Shown here: positions 36,487-43,961 of the stretch, piece by piece
Numbering within the stretch: the first letter of the stretch is position 1
Layout: every line of letters starts with the position of its first letter
Origin: an uncultured Clostridia bacterium
GTDB lineage: Bacteria > Bacillota > Clostridia > Lachnospirales > CAG-274
Assembly (NCBI GenBank): GCA_949948985.1
Contig: CATLIG010000019.1
Coordinates: 1 to 43,961 of the forward strand
Direction: 5' to 3'
DNA: 43,961 nucleotides
Translations under genes and position numbers: made by a program
The notes under the pieces: generated by a model
What the model was told of the DNA's origin: nothing
Databases searched by the model: none
The model's input: only the letters and a program-made list of their open reading frames with translations

Positions 36487-39400
36487 TTGAATCAAAATTT
36501 TATAGCTAATGATTATGTAAGAAATTTGAACATAAAATTTGAGAATTTTGAAAATAAAAATATTGATTTAAAAGAAGGAGAAATTTTTGAAGCTGAGGTT
36601 ATAGATGAAACACCAAATTCTAATAAAATTAAACTTGAGTTTGAAAATGGTAAATCTGTTTTTGTTGACAGAAGTACAATAAACGCTAAATCTGGTGATA
36701 AGATTTCTGCTGAAATTCAAAAAAATAATAATGGTAAGCTTGTTATTAAACAAATTGAAAATATTAAAACGAATAATGCAAATCCGGAAAGAGTTGAAAA
36801 GTATATTGAAACTGCAAAGGCTGATTATGGTACTCTGCTTTCAAAAATTAATGTGGCATATACAAAAGAAAATGCTGCATATGCTAAATTTCTTAATGAA
36901 AACAACGCTGAAATTAAAGTGGAAAATATTAAAGCTCTTGCGGAAATTAAAAAGAATATTGAATATATATGTAAAAATGCTGATGAAAATATTATCGGAA
37001 AAATTGAGGCAAGCGGAATTGACACAGGAAAACTTTCTCCAAAGGTTTTATCTGAATTTATATATGAAATTAAAAATAATAATTTCAATTTTGGTCAAAA
37101 GATTGATTTTAATTCTGATGTGGAAAATAATAGTTTTAATGAAATTTCTGATGAAGAAGCACAACTTGCAGCAAAAGAATTTCTTAAAGAGAATTCTGAA
37201 AAAAAACAAAGTATCAGTTTAAATAAAAATTCAGAAATTCATAAAGTTTCAAATGGCAAAACGGAAGAATATGCAAAAAGTCCATATGCCCAAAATGAGG
37301 CAGATTTAATGAAAAATAATTTAGTTGGTAAAATGGATTTTGAAAATAATGATAAAATAAATAGTCAGCAAAATAGTAATATTAATAATGTAAATGAAAG
37401 TAAATACAAGGATTTAAAAAATGAACAAGAAATTAATTTTTCTGATAAATTTAAGCAAGAAGAGATTAAGAAAGAAAGTGAAAGTGATAAGTTGACAGAA
37501 AAAGATATATCTAAAACAAACAGTGACAAGATGATAGATAATATAAAATATTCTGATAAAATCAAACAAGAAACGATTAAAACAGAAAGTGATAAGTTGA
37601 CAGAAAAAGATATATCTAAAATAAACAATGACAAGCCGATAGATAATGTAAAACATTCTGATAAAATCAAAGAAGAAACTATTAAGGAAAGTGACAAGCC
37701 GACAGAAAAAGATACGTCTAAAGCAAATGGCGATAAGCCGACAGATAATGCAAAATATTTTGATAAGACTGAACAAAAAGTGATTAAGACTGAAAAAGAT
37801 GTGTCTGAAGTTGACACCAATAAGTCGGCAGATACAGTTAAATATGCTGATAAAACCAAACAAGAAAATCCATTTATAGCTGAAAATAATAGAATAGAAA
37901 AAGATACATCTAAAGTAAATAATGATAAAGTAACAGATACTGCGCAATATTCAGATAAAATAAAAAATGAGGAAACTGATACCATAATTAATAAAAAAGA
38001 GTTGATTGTATCAGATAAATATAATGATAAAACTTCCGATAGCATCCAATCTTTAGATAAAACTGAAAATCATACGAGTGAAAAAAATACATCAAATGCC
38101 GATAGTGAAAGAGATGTATATGTTAAAGATAAAAATATATATAGTGATGATAAAAATTCTATGAAATATGATTATGATAAAAAACATATAGAAAATTTTG
38201 ATGATATGGATAAGTTGGATTCTTCGGATATAGATGTCAAGACTGGCGTAAAAGAAAATAATAAAGTTGACAATAGGGAAGATTATAATAAAAATTTTGA
38301 TACTCAATCAGTTGTTGATGAACGTAAAAAATATGTTGATGAAAATGCTGTAGTTAACAGTGATACTGATACATATGATAATAAAAATACAAATTCAAAA
38401 TATGAAAATGTTAATATTGAAAAAATTCAGAATAAATATAATGTTTCAAAAAATGAGATTGAGGTTATTGTAAAGAATATTATAAAAGCTGATATTCCTC
38501 TGAATGAAAAAAATATTGAAACTATTGCTTTGGCATATTCAAAAGCTGAAAATATTTCTGAATTATCAGAAAAAGAAATTTTAAATCTTATCAAAAGCGG
38601 TAAAGATATGACAATTCAAAATATTTATGTGGCAGAACATATTTCCAAAAACTATGCTGATGTTAAAAAAATATCTGAAAGTCAATGGAAACAGTTGAAA
38701 AATGAAATTGTTAAATTATTTAACAGAGAAAATATTGAGATTACAAAAGAAAATGTTGAACTTGCTAAATCTTTTATAGAAAACGGTATTCCTGTTACAA
38801 AGGAAAATGTTGAAAAAGCTGAGTTTCTTAAAAATTTTAAGAACGAGATTGATATTGATAAAATAGCTAAAGAATCTGCTTTAAATATAAAACTTGGTAA
38901 AAGAGCGGACAATGCTGATTTATTAAAAACAGAGGTTAATAAAACAGAAAAACAGCCTCAGATTATTTTTGAGGATTATAAAGAAATTATAAAAATCATT
39001 CCTAAAATTGATACCGATGTTATTGAAGAAGTTATAAGAAAACAAGATGTCTTAAGTCTTGAAAATCTAAAAAATGAGTTTTTAAAGAATTATGACAATA
39101 ATAAAAATACTTATAAAAATGATAAAGTAAATGAAGAAACCAAAAGGAAACTTGACTATAAAGATGATATTAAAAGTGATTACAGTGATGAAACAATAAA
39201 TCGTAATGACAAAGTTTTAAATATTAATTCTGAAAAAGAGTTTTCACCAGAAGTTGTTACAGCAAAAAGACAGCTTGCGGAAATACAGCTTAAACTTACT
39301 ATGGAATCGGCTTTCAGGCTTGCGGGAAAAGGTATTGATATCAATGTCATACCTGTTAAGGAAGCGGTTGAGGAGCTTAAAAAGCTTGAGGAAGAAGTTT

Positions 39401-41343
39401 ATTCAAGCAATCTTAAAATAGCGGGAGCTGAAACGTCAAAAGAAAATGTTGAGAAAATGAGCAGACTTTTTGAAAAAGTGAATAGCCTTGCTCCTGAATA
39501 TTCAAATAATATATACAAAGATATTATTACAAAGAAAGTCGATTTTACTATTGATGGAATTGATACGGCGGTTAATGCTAAATTTCATAAAATTATGAAC
39601 ACTTTTGATACTTTGGCTACAGTTCCGAATCAAAAATTCGGTGATGTTTTTGCTGCTGTGTCAGACCAGCTTTCTCATGTTCTTGAATTAAACGGTATTT
39701 CTGTTAATGAGGAAAATATTGATGCCGCTAAAATTTTATCATTAAATAATATGGATATTACAAAAGACAATATTCTTCAAGCAAAAAATATTAATTTTAA
39801 GGTTTCAAAAACTTATAATAATATGCACCCTCTTGTGGCGGCTGAAATGATTAAAGATGGTCTTAATCCTGTTGATATGAATATTGATGATGTTATTTCC
39901 TATATAGATAAATTTGATGAAAAATATACTCAGGACTCAAAAAGTCAAATTGCTGAAAATATAATGAAAGTCGCAGAAAATAATGAAATATCAGAAAATG
40001 AAAAGAACGCGGTTATATCGGTTTACCGTATGCTTGATATGATTTCAAAACACAGCGGTGCCGCTATTGGTACGGCAATGAAAAACAATGTGTCTTTGAC
40101 TTTGGGAAATCTTATGGAAGCATCAAAGGTATTTGAAAAAACAAAGAGTAAAAAGGATTTTGATGTTGCTGTAAATGATTCTTTTGGTTTGACAGAGGAT
40201 ACTTTTGTTCCTGATAAGAATATAAGAGCCTCTATAGAAAAAGCTATTAATTCTGACAGGCAATATCAAAACAACAGTCAAAAAGCGATAAATTCTCAGA
40301 ATACTTTTGAGAATCAAATTGAAAATAATAATGTATTTGAAGCAAACTCTTTTTCAGAAAAGAATTTTATACCTGTACAAACAGAAGAAGAATACATGAA
40401 TACTGTGTTTAATGAAATTGTTAAAAGCGCAGATCCTACTAAAATTACAGAAATTATAAAAGCCGGAAATAATCCGGTTTCGGACAGTATTGAAAAATTA
40501 TTAAAAAATCTTAAAAAGGTTAAATCTAATAGTAATATTGATTTTAACAAAGAAAATGTTAAGGCTGTAATGGAACAAATAAAACAGGTTAGCGAATCTC
40601 CGGCAAATGTTATATCATGGCTTAATAAAAATAACATTCCACTTACAATGACTAATTTCAGCATTGCTTCCGGTATTATAAAAAATCCCTATAAAACCGG
40701 AAAAGACCTTGAGAAATTTGAAAAAGATTCTAAAGAAAATAAAATATCTTTTGGAAATAAAATTTCTTCGGCAGAACTTGAGGCGCTTAAAAACGGAAAA
40801 TCTCCTGATGAGGTTGTTTCTGAACTTATTAATGAAATTGACGGGGCTTTTGACGCTATTATGGGAGTTGAAGAAACGGAAGAACTTGATTTGATGCTTA
40901 AACAGGCTTCTAATATAAAAAAATCCCTGAGTCTGCAAAATGAAATAAACAAAAGCGACAGCGGATTTTATCAACTTCCTGTACGTATGAGTGGTGGTAA
41001 TATTGTAAATCTTAATATGTATGTTATGGAAAGTGGATTAAATGAAAATAATAAAACTTTTATGTCATTTGAAACAGAAAATCTTGGTGTAGTTCAGATT
41101 TATATGACTATAAATGAAAACGACATTGTGCTTGAGATAAATTCTGAATATAACGATGGCGCAAAAGCTCTTTCGGAATTTAGCGGAGAATTGGAAAAAA
41201 TGCTTTCAGCATCGGGATTTAATGTACGAAATATTGAATTTGGCGAGGAAAATCCCAAAAGTATTGCCGATGAAAAAATTTTTGAAAAAAATTCTCAAAA
41301 AAATGTTAAGATTTTTAACAATTTGTACGAAATAATAGTATAA
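36487..41343 (+). CDS. Giant FliK-like (flagellar hook-length control-type) protein with internal repeats
   Basis: A 1618-residue cytosolic-type protein, about three to four times a usual FliK. Residues 1-97 form a beta-rich N-terminal domain (EGEIFEAEVIDET..SVFVDRS..GDKISAEIQ). Residues 319-522 are six imperfect tandem repeats of 29-37 residues, rich in Lys/Asp/Ser/Thr. Residues about 669-1400 carry roughly ten copies of a helical motif like GIPVTKENVEKA, twice as exact 18-residue tandem pairs. Residues from about 1500 resemble the FliK C-terminal (Flg_hook) domain (ENLGVVQIYMTINENDIVLEI, ..ALSEFSGELEKMLSASGFNVRNIEF). From memory, proteins of this kind are often labelled DUF6240. TTG 36487 follows GGGGGTGG at about 6 bases; GTG 36478 lies within that site. 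It sits directly before flagellin. Confidence 0.72.
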   Translation: MNQNFIANDYVRNLNIKFENFENKNIDLKEGEIFEAEVIDETPNSNKIKLEFENGKSVFVDRSTINAKSGDKISAEIQKNNNGKLVIKQIENIKTNNANPERVEKYIETAKADYGTLLSKINVAYTKENAAYAKFLNENNAEIKVENIKALAEIKKNIEYICKNADENIIGKIEASGIDTGKLSPKVLSEFIYEIKNNNFNFGQKIDFNSDVENNSFNEISDEEAQLAAKEFLKENSEKKQSISLNKNSEIHKVSNGKTEEYAKSPYAQNEADLMKNNLVGKMDFENNDKINSQQNSNINNVNESKYKDLKNEQEINFSDKFKQEEIKKESESDKLTEKDISKTNSDKMIDNIKYSDKIKQETIKTESDKLTEKDISKINNDKPIDNVKHSDKIKEETIKESDKPTEKDTSKANGDKPTDNAKYFDKTEQKVIKTEKDVSEVDTNKSADTVKYADKTKQENPFIAENNRIEKDTSKVNNDKVTDTAQYSDKIKNEETDTIINKKELIVSDKYNDKTSDSIQSLDKTENHTSEKNTSNADSERDVYVKDKNIYSDDKNSMKYDYDKKHIENFDDMDKLDSSDIDVKTGVKENNKVDNREDYNKNFDTQSVVDERKKYVDENAVVNSDTDTYDNKNTNSKYENVNIEKIQNKYNVSKNEIEVIVKNIIKADIPLNEKNIETIALAYSKAENISELSEKEILNLIKSGKDMTIQNIYVAEHISKNYADVKKISESQWKQLKNEIVKLFNRENIEITKENVELAKSFIENGIPVTKENVEKAEFLKNFKNEIDIDKIAKESALNIKLGKRADNADLLKTEVNKTEKQPQIIFEDYKEIIKIIPKIDTDVIEEVIRKQDVLSLENLKNEFLKNYDNNKNTYKNDKVNEETKRKLDYKDDIKSDYSDETINRNDKVLNINSEKEFSPEVVTAKRQLAEIQLKLTMESAFRLAGKGIDINVIPVKEAVEELKKLEEEVYSSNLKIAGAETSKENVEKMSRLFEKVNSLAPEYSNNIYKDIITKKVDFTIDGIDTAVNAKFHKIMNTFDTLATVPNQKFGDVFAAVSDQLSHVLELNGISVNEENIDAAKILSLNNMDITKDNILQAKNINFKVSKTYNNMHPLVAAEMIKDGLNPVDMNIDDVISYIDKFDEKYTQDSKSQIAENIMKVAENNEISENEKNAVISVYRMLDMISKHSGAAIGTAMKNNVSLTLGNLMEASKVFEKTKSKKDFDVAVNDSFGLTEDTFVPDKNIRASIEKAINSDRQYQNNSQKAINSQNTFENQIENNNVFEANSFSEKNFIPVQTEEEYMNTVFNEIVKSADPTKITEIIKAGNNPVSDSIEKLLKNLKKVKSNSNIDFNKENVKAVMEQIKQVSESPANVISWLNKNNIPLTMTNFSIASGIIKNPYKTGKDLEKFEKDSKENKISFGNKISSAELEALKNGKSPDEVVSELINEIDGAFDAIMGVEETEELDLMLKQASNIKKSLSLQNEINKSDSGFYQLPVRMSGGNIVNLNMYVMESGLNENNKTFMSFETENLGVVQIYMTINENDIVLEINSEYNDGAKALSEFSGELEKMLSASGFNVRNIEFGEENPKSIADEKIFEKNSQKNVKIFNNLYEIIV
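37441..38052 (+). repeat. Coding tandem repeat (six units) in the FliK-like gene
   Basis: Units begin at 37441, 37552, 37657, 37759, 37846 and 37951, with lengths of 37, 35, 34, 29, 35 and 34 codons. Each starts with (S/F/A)DK and contains EKD(I/T)SK..NDK..D..KY-like words. Units 1-3 are most alike at DNA level, pointing to recent duplication. The region is very A-rich and its translation is predicted to be disordered and highly charged. Confidence 0.85.
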
Positions 41344-41362
41344 GGATTTGAGGAATGAAAAC

Positions 41363-41500
41363 ATGGATGTTAAAAAAACACAGAAGTCTGACGAAAACTT
41401 ACGTAATAAAAATTATTATGAAGCCGTTTCAAAAGTATTGACTTTTGTAGATAAGGTAGATAAAATAAAAAATAAAAAAAAGAAAGGTGATTCAAAATGA
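41363..41500 (+). CDS. Small 45-residue ORF coupled to flagellin
   Basis: No family recognised. The ORF encodes a hydrophilic, lysine-rich protein starting MDVKKTQKSDENLRNKNYYE, with a central YYEAVSKVLTFVDKVDKIK helix and a poly-Lys tail. It begins 19 bases after the FliK-like stop, has GAGG 9 bases upstream of its ATG, and its TGA overlaps the flagellin ATG as ATGA, a layout typical of translational coupling. A competing 28-codon frame from 41355 lacks such coupling. It could be a small flagellar regulator or a non-functional leader. Confidence 0.5.
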   Translation: MDVKKTQKSDENLRNKNYYEAVSKVLTFVDKVDKIKNKKKKGDSK

Positions 41501-42927
41501 TAATTAATCACAATATTCCAGCATTAGTAACAAACAATTCTTTAAACAAAGCAAACGCAAGTACAGACAAAGCTTCAAAAAGATTGTCAACAGGTCGTCG
41601 TATTAACTCAGCAGCCGATGACGCCGCAGGTCTTGCTATATCAAATAAGATGAAGACTCAGGTTAAAGGTCTTAAAATGGCTGACAGAAACTGTAATGAT
41701 GCTATCAGTCTTATTCAAACAGCAGAGGGCGGACTCGCTGAGGTTCAGAATATGCTTCAACGAATGAGAGAGCTTGCTCTTCAAGGCGCAAATGATACTT
41801 TGACAACATCTGACCGTCAAAAAATACAAGATGAATGTGACCAGCTTATTGATGAAATTACAGATACATCAAATAAAATTCAATTTAATACAAAATCTCT
41901 TCTTAATGGTAAATATGATACGTTTACCTTCCAGGTTGGTCCTAATTCCGGTCTTACGCTTACTGTTCAGATGGAAGAAATTACTCCATATAAAATTGGC
42001 GCATATACTGATGAAAAAGGTACTTATACAAGTTTAAGCCAGTTAAGAAGTCAGCCTACAAAAGCTGTTAAAATCGGTATTGAAACGAATGTTCCAAATT
42101 ATACTGACCCGACTACAGGTAATGTTGAAAAACGCATCACATTTGCTCAGTATCTTCCAGGAAATCCATCAGACCCAACAGACCCAGGCGCTGTAAAGGC
42201 TACAACTTATACAAAAGGTACTTCAACAATGCCTACGGAAACAAAAATTACTAAGACAGGTTTGTACCTCTGTGATGGAACTAATTTATATGATTCAGAT
42301 GGAAATATTGTAACTGATAATTTTAAAAATCTTGTAGACCCGCTTGACCCAACAACTGATATTGGATTTGACATAACAGAGTCCCCATACAAAGACGCTA
42401 CTGCTACTAACCCTATACTTATTAATGTAACATCTTCTACAAATGAAGAGGGCGCTACTATTTATAAAGAGTCTGTTACACAGCTTACACCATCTACAGT
42501 AGACGGTGAAATTATCGCTAAAAATCCACAACTGTATATTTTAAGCGTAGATGACAGTCAGCAGTATCAGATGGCATTAAATGAAGAAAAAAATAAGCTT
42601 ATCATTAAAGATACAGAGGGCGTGGGCGGATTTGTAACAGTTGAAAGCTGTGCTTATACAGCACTTTTGGTTTGTGATGGCGCTATTAATGATGTATCTG
42701 AATTTCGTTCAAGACTTGGAGCTGTACAAAACAGACTTGAGTACACAAGCTCATCTTTAGGAACAGCTTCTGAAAATGCTGAAACTTCTTTATCTCGTGT
42801 TGAGGATACAGATATGGCAGCTGAAATGACTGAATATACTAAGAACAATGTTATTGTTCAGGCAGGTATTTCAATGCTTGCTCAGGCTAATCAAAGACCA
42901 AATCAACTTCTTTCTTTACTTCAGTAA
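41497..42927 (+). CDS. fliC: Flagellin
   Basis: The filament subunit, 476 residues. The N-terminal D0/D1 region (1-165) is canonical: MIINHNIPALVTNNSLNKA, RLSTGRRINSAADDAAGLAIS, and QNMLQRMRELALQGANDTLT. The central variable region (about 170-400) is Thr/Pro-rich (DPTTGNVEKR, NPSDPTDPGA) and surface-exposed in filaments. The C-terminal D1/D0 (400-476) has FRSRLGAVQNRLEYT and ends QANQRPNQLLSLLQ. It also contains a more GC-rich, better-adapted codon set than its neighbours, as expected for a highly expressed gene. ATG 41497 follows GAAAGGTG. FliS, its export chaperone, lies downstream. A terminator follows at 43017. Confidence 0.97.
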   Translation: MIINHNIPALVTNNSLNKANASTDKASKRLSTGRRINSAADDAAGLAISNKMKTQVKGLKMADRNCNDAISLIQTAEGGLAEVQNMLQRMRELALQGANDTLTTSDRQKIQDECDQLIDEITDTSNKIQFNTKSLLNGKYDTFTFQVGPNSGLTLTVQMEEITPYKIGAYTDEKGTYTSLSQLRSQPTKAVKIGIETNVPNYTDPTTGNVEKRITFAQYLPGNPSDPTDPGAVKATTYTKGTSTMPTETKITKTGLYLCDGTNLYDSDGNIVTDNFKNLVDPLDPTTDIGFDITESPYKDATATNPILINVTSSTNEEGATIYKESVTQLTPSTVDGEIIAKNPQLYILSVDDSQQYQMALNEEKNKLIIKDTEGVGGFVTVESCAYTALLVCDGAINDVSEFRSRLGAVQNRLEYTSSSLGTASENAETSLSRVEDTDMAAEMTEYTKNNVIVQAGISMLAQANQRPNQLLSLLQ

Positions 42928-43016
42928 TAGCCTTATGATTTAGAACATAATTTGAATTATTATAATATTAATTGATAAAGTATTTTATCAGATATTTAAT
43001 ATAAAGTTTTTAAGAG

Positions 43017-43053
43017 CAGAGTATCTGAATATTTTGGATACTCTGTTTTAATT
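43017..43053 (+). terminator. Rho-independent terminator of flagellin
   Basis: CAGAGTATC (43017-43025) pairs perfectly with GATACTCTG (43037-43045) and is followed by TTTTAATTTTTT. It lies about 90 bases after the flagellin stop, so the abundant flagellin mRNA probably ends here, before fliS. Confidence 0.85.
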
Positions 43054-43068
43054 TTTTGAATTTATATT

Positions 43069-43139
43069 TATAGTTAAATAACTTAAAAATAATTTTTATC
43101 TCGTTTCTTTTTGGCTTATCTTTAAATTGTTTGACTATA
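43069..43139 (+). mobile_element. MITE-like element, copy D (internally deleted)
   Basis: A 71 bp remnant. The left end TATAGTTAAATAACTTAAAA and right end (..TTTAAATTGTTTGACTATA) match the termini of copies A-C, but most of the interior is missing. It lies between the flagellin terminator and fliS. Confidence 0.62.
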
Positions 43140-43182
43140 TGATTTTAAATCTTTAAAAATATAATTAAAAGGAATGATATTT

Positions 43183-43656
43183 ATGGAGAACTTGACTACT
43201 GAGGATTATGTCGCAAGAATTGCCAGCGCTACTCCTTTACAGCTTGTTATTATATCTTATGAATTGGTTATTAAATACATAGAAGACGCAGAAAAATGTA
43301 TTGATAATAAAAAGATGTTTGAATTCAATCTAAATAAATCAAGGGCTTTTCTAGATGACCTTAAAAATTCTCTTGATATGTCTTATGAGGTTTCTAAAAA
43401 TCTTATGTCTTTATATAATTATGTAAGCCAGCAGATTTCTTATTATATGTTTAATCAGAAGATTGAATATGCAAATGAAGCAAAGAAAGTTGTGAATGAA
43501 CTTCTTGATGGTTGGAGAGCTATTGAGAATGAGGAAAAAGATAAAACTCCTTTAATGGAGAATACACAGCAATTATATGCCGGACTTACTTACAATAAAA
43601 GCGGACAGCTTTCAGAGTATGTTGAGACAGACGCAAAGAGAGGGTTTAAAGCATAA
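43183..43656 (+). CDS. fliS: Flagellar export chaperone FliS
   Basis: FliS binds the C-terminal D0 helices of flagellin in the cytosol and prevents early polymerisation before type III export. The 157 residues show the family's helical pattern (TPLQLVIISYELVIKYIEDAEKC, ..NKSRAFLDDLKNSLDMS, LYNYVSQQISYYMFNQKIEYANEAKKVVNELLDGWRAI). The C-terminal 35 residues form a polar tail longer than in Bacillus FliS. I use ATG 43183, about 9 bases after AAAGGA; ATG 43174 touches that site. Its position next to flagellin fits its role. Confidence 0.94.
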   Translation: MENLTTEDYVARIASATPLQLVIISYELVIKYIEDAEKCIDNKKMFEFNLNKSRAFLDDLKNSLDMSYEVSKNLMSLYNYVSQQISYYMFNQKIEYANEAKKVVNELLDGWRAIENEEKDKTPLMENTQQLYAGLTYNKSGQLSEYVETDAKRGFKA

Positions 43657-43887
43657 GAAAATGTACGAGTGTCAAAGGTTTATAATGCATATTTGAGATT
43701 GTATAAACCTATATAATTTTAAAATAGTATATTATGTAATTATCTATAGTGAAAATGGAATAATTTAGAAATATATTTTATTATTTTCTATCGAAAAGTT
43801 TTATATTTATACAGTTATTATAAATTTATAAAATTTGGATTGTTAAATTTATAATAAATTATTTTTTATTTAGAAAGGAAGATAAAA
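43657..43887. other. Intergenic region fliS-thrS with weak terminator
   Basis: AGGTTTATA (43676-43684) pairs with TATAAACCT (43702-43710), followed by ATATAATTTT, a plausible weak terminator for fliS. The rest is AT-rich. I looked for a T-box leader (specifier loop, AGGGTGG word) before thrS and found none. Confidence 0.45.
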
Positions 43888-43961
43888 ATGGAAGAAATGA
43901 ATGAACTGCAAACGCTTCGTCACTCTGTGTCTCACGTTATGGCGCAGGCGGTGAAAAGACT
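43888..43961 (+). CDS. thrS: Threonyl-tRNA synthetase, 5' end only
   Basis: The first 24 codons of a gene cut by the window edge. The protein begins MEEMNELQTLRHSVSHVMAQ and continues AVKRL. LRHS.SHV.AQAVKRL is the HxxxH block at the start of the threonyl-tRNA synthetase editing-type domain. Normally about 60 residues of TGS domain come first; here the ATG, behind AGAAAGGAAG at good spacing, puts the HxxxH block at residue 12, so this form lacks the TGS domain, as some clostridial ThrRS do. The identity rests on this short stretch alone. Confidence 0.75.
   Translation, partial: MEEMNELQTLRHSVSHVMAQAVKR

Noticed and set aside
37365-38045. 226-residue minus-strand ORF opposite the FliK-like repeats, and a 177-residue one in another frame
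   Set aside because: They mirror the Lys/Asp/Ser repeats as low-complexity Leu/Ile/Phe/Ser strings, have no ribosome binding site, and overlap a gene with clear protein-level structure.
37441-38052. Regularly spaced repeats, considered as a CRISPR array
   Set aside because: Units are in-frame coding duplications with no constant direct repeat or unique spacers, and no cas genes are nearby.

Overview
The window is strongly AT-rich DNA from a spore-forming, flagellated, anaerobic-type Firmicute of the class Clostridia. I infer a low-GC member of the Lachnospirales-like groups, but no rRNA is present to place it further. The grounds are spoVT and a SpoIID-family gene, a holB-ricT-trmN6-rsmI block, wall hydrolases with copper-amine-oxidase-like domains, the TIGR03960/TIGR03936/RNase G trio, frequent TTG and GTG starts behind strong GGAGG-type ribosome binding sites, and nearly all genes on the + strand. 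Almost everything is housekeeping. I see no phage, CRISPR array, toxin-antitoxin pair, rRNA or tRNA gene.

Layout: 58-4246 is a folate operon (folC, folE, an HD hydrolase, folP, a folB-folK fusion). 4550-7041 is hom and lysC (threonine/lysine branch), with a probable second start inside lysC. 7406-9956 holds a CNNM/CBS membrane protein and an odd membrane-anchored Ig-like/TPR protein. 10175-13668 is holB-ricT-trmN6-rsmI. 13695-15936 is feoAB (ferrous iron uptake), followed by a 56-residue Cys-rich DUF1540 gene on the minus strand. 16459-19893 holds an M19 dipeptidase, a class I aminotransferase and an HD-GYP protein. 19894-21437 is a 1.5 kb gene-free stretch with repeats and a structured leader. 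21438-29077 holds a cell-wall amidase, a degenerate GGDEF/EAL protein, a SpoIID-family protein, queA and a TfoX-N protein. 29150-34980 holds a radical SAM protein, its DUF2344 partner, RNase G and a GHL10 glycosidase-like protein. 35612-36157 is spoVT. 36487-43656 is a flagellar segment: a 1618-residue FliK-like protein, a 45-residue ORF, flagellin and FliS. thrS begins at 43888 and runs off the end.

The less ordinary content is mostly non-coding or architectural. There are four copies of a roughly 160 bp palindromic MITE-like element (one internally deleted), two copies of a second roughly 150 bp intergenic repeat, several long stem-loops, and a switch-like leader before the amidase. Other notable items are a giant FliK-like protein with two separate internal repeat systems, a GGDEF/EAL protein with both active sites damaged, an HD hydrolase placed where folate synthesis lacks a known phosphatase, and an in-frame aspartokinase beta-subunit start. 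All family names are recognised by eye from motifs; no search was run.
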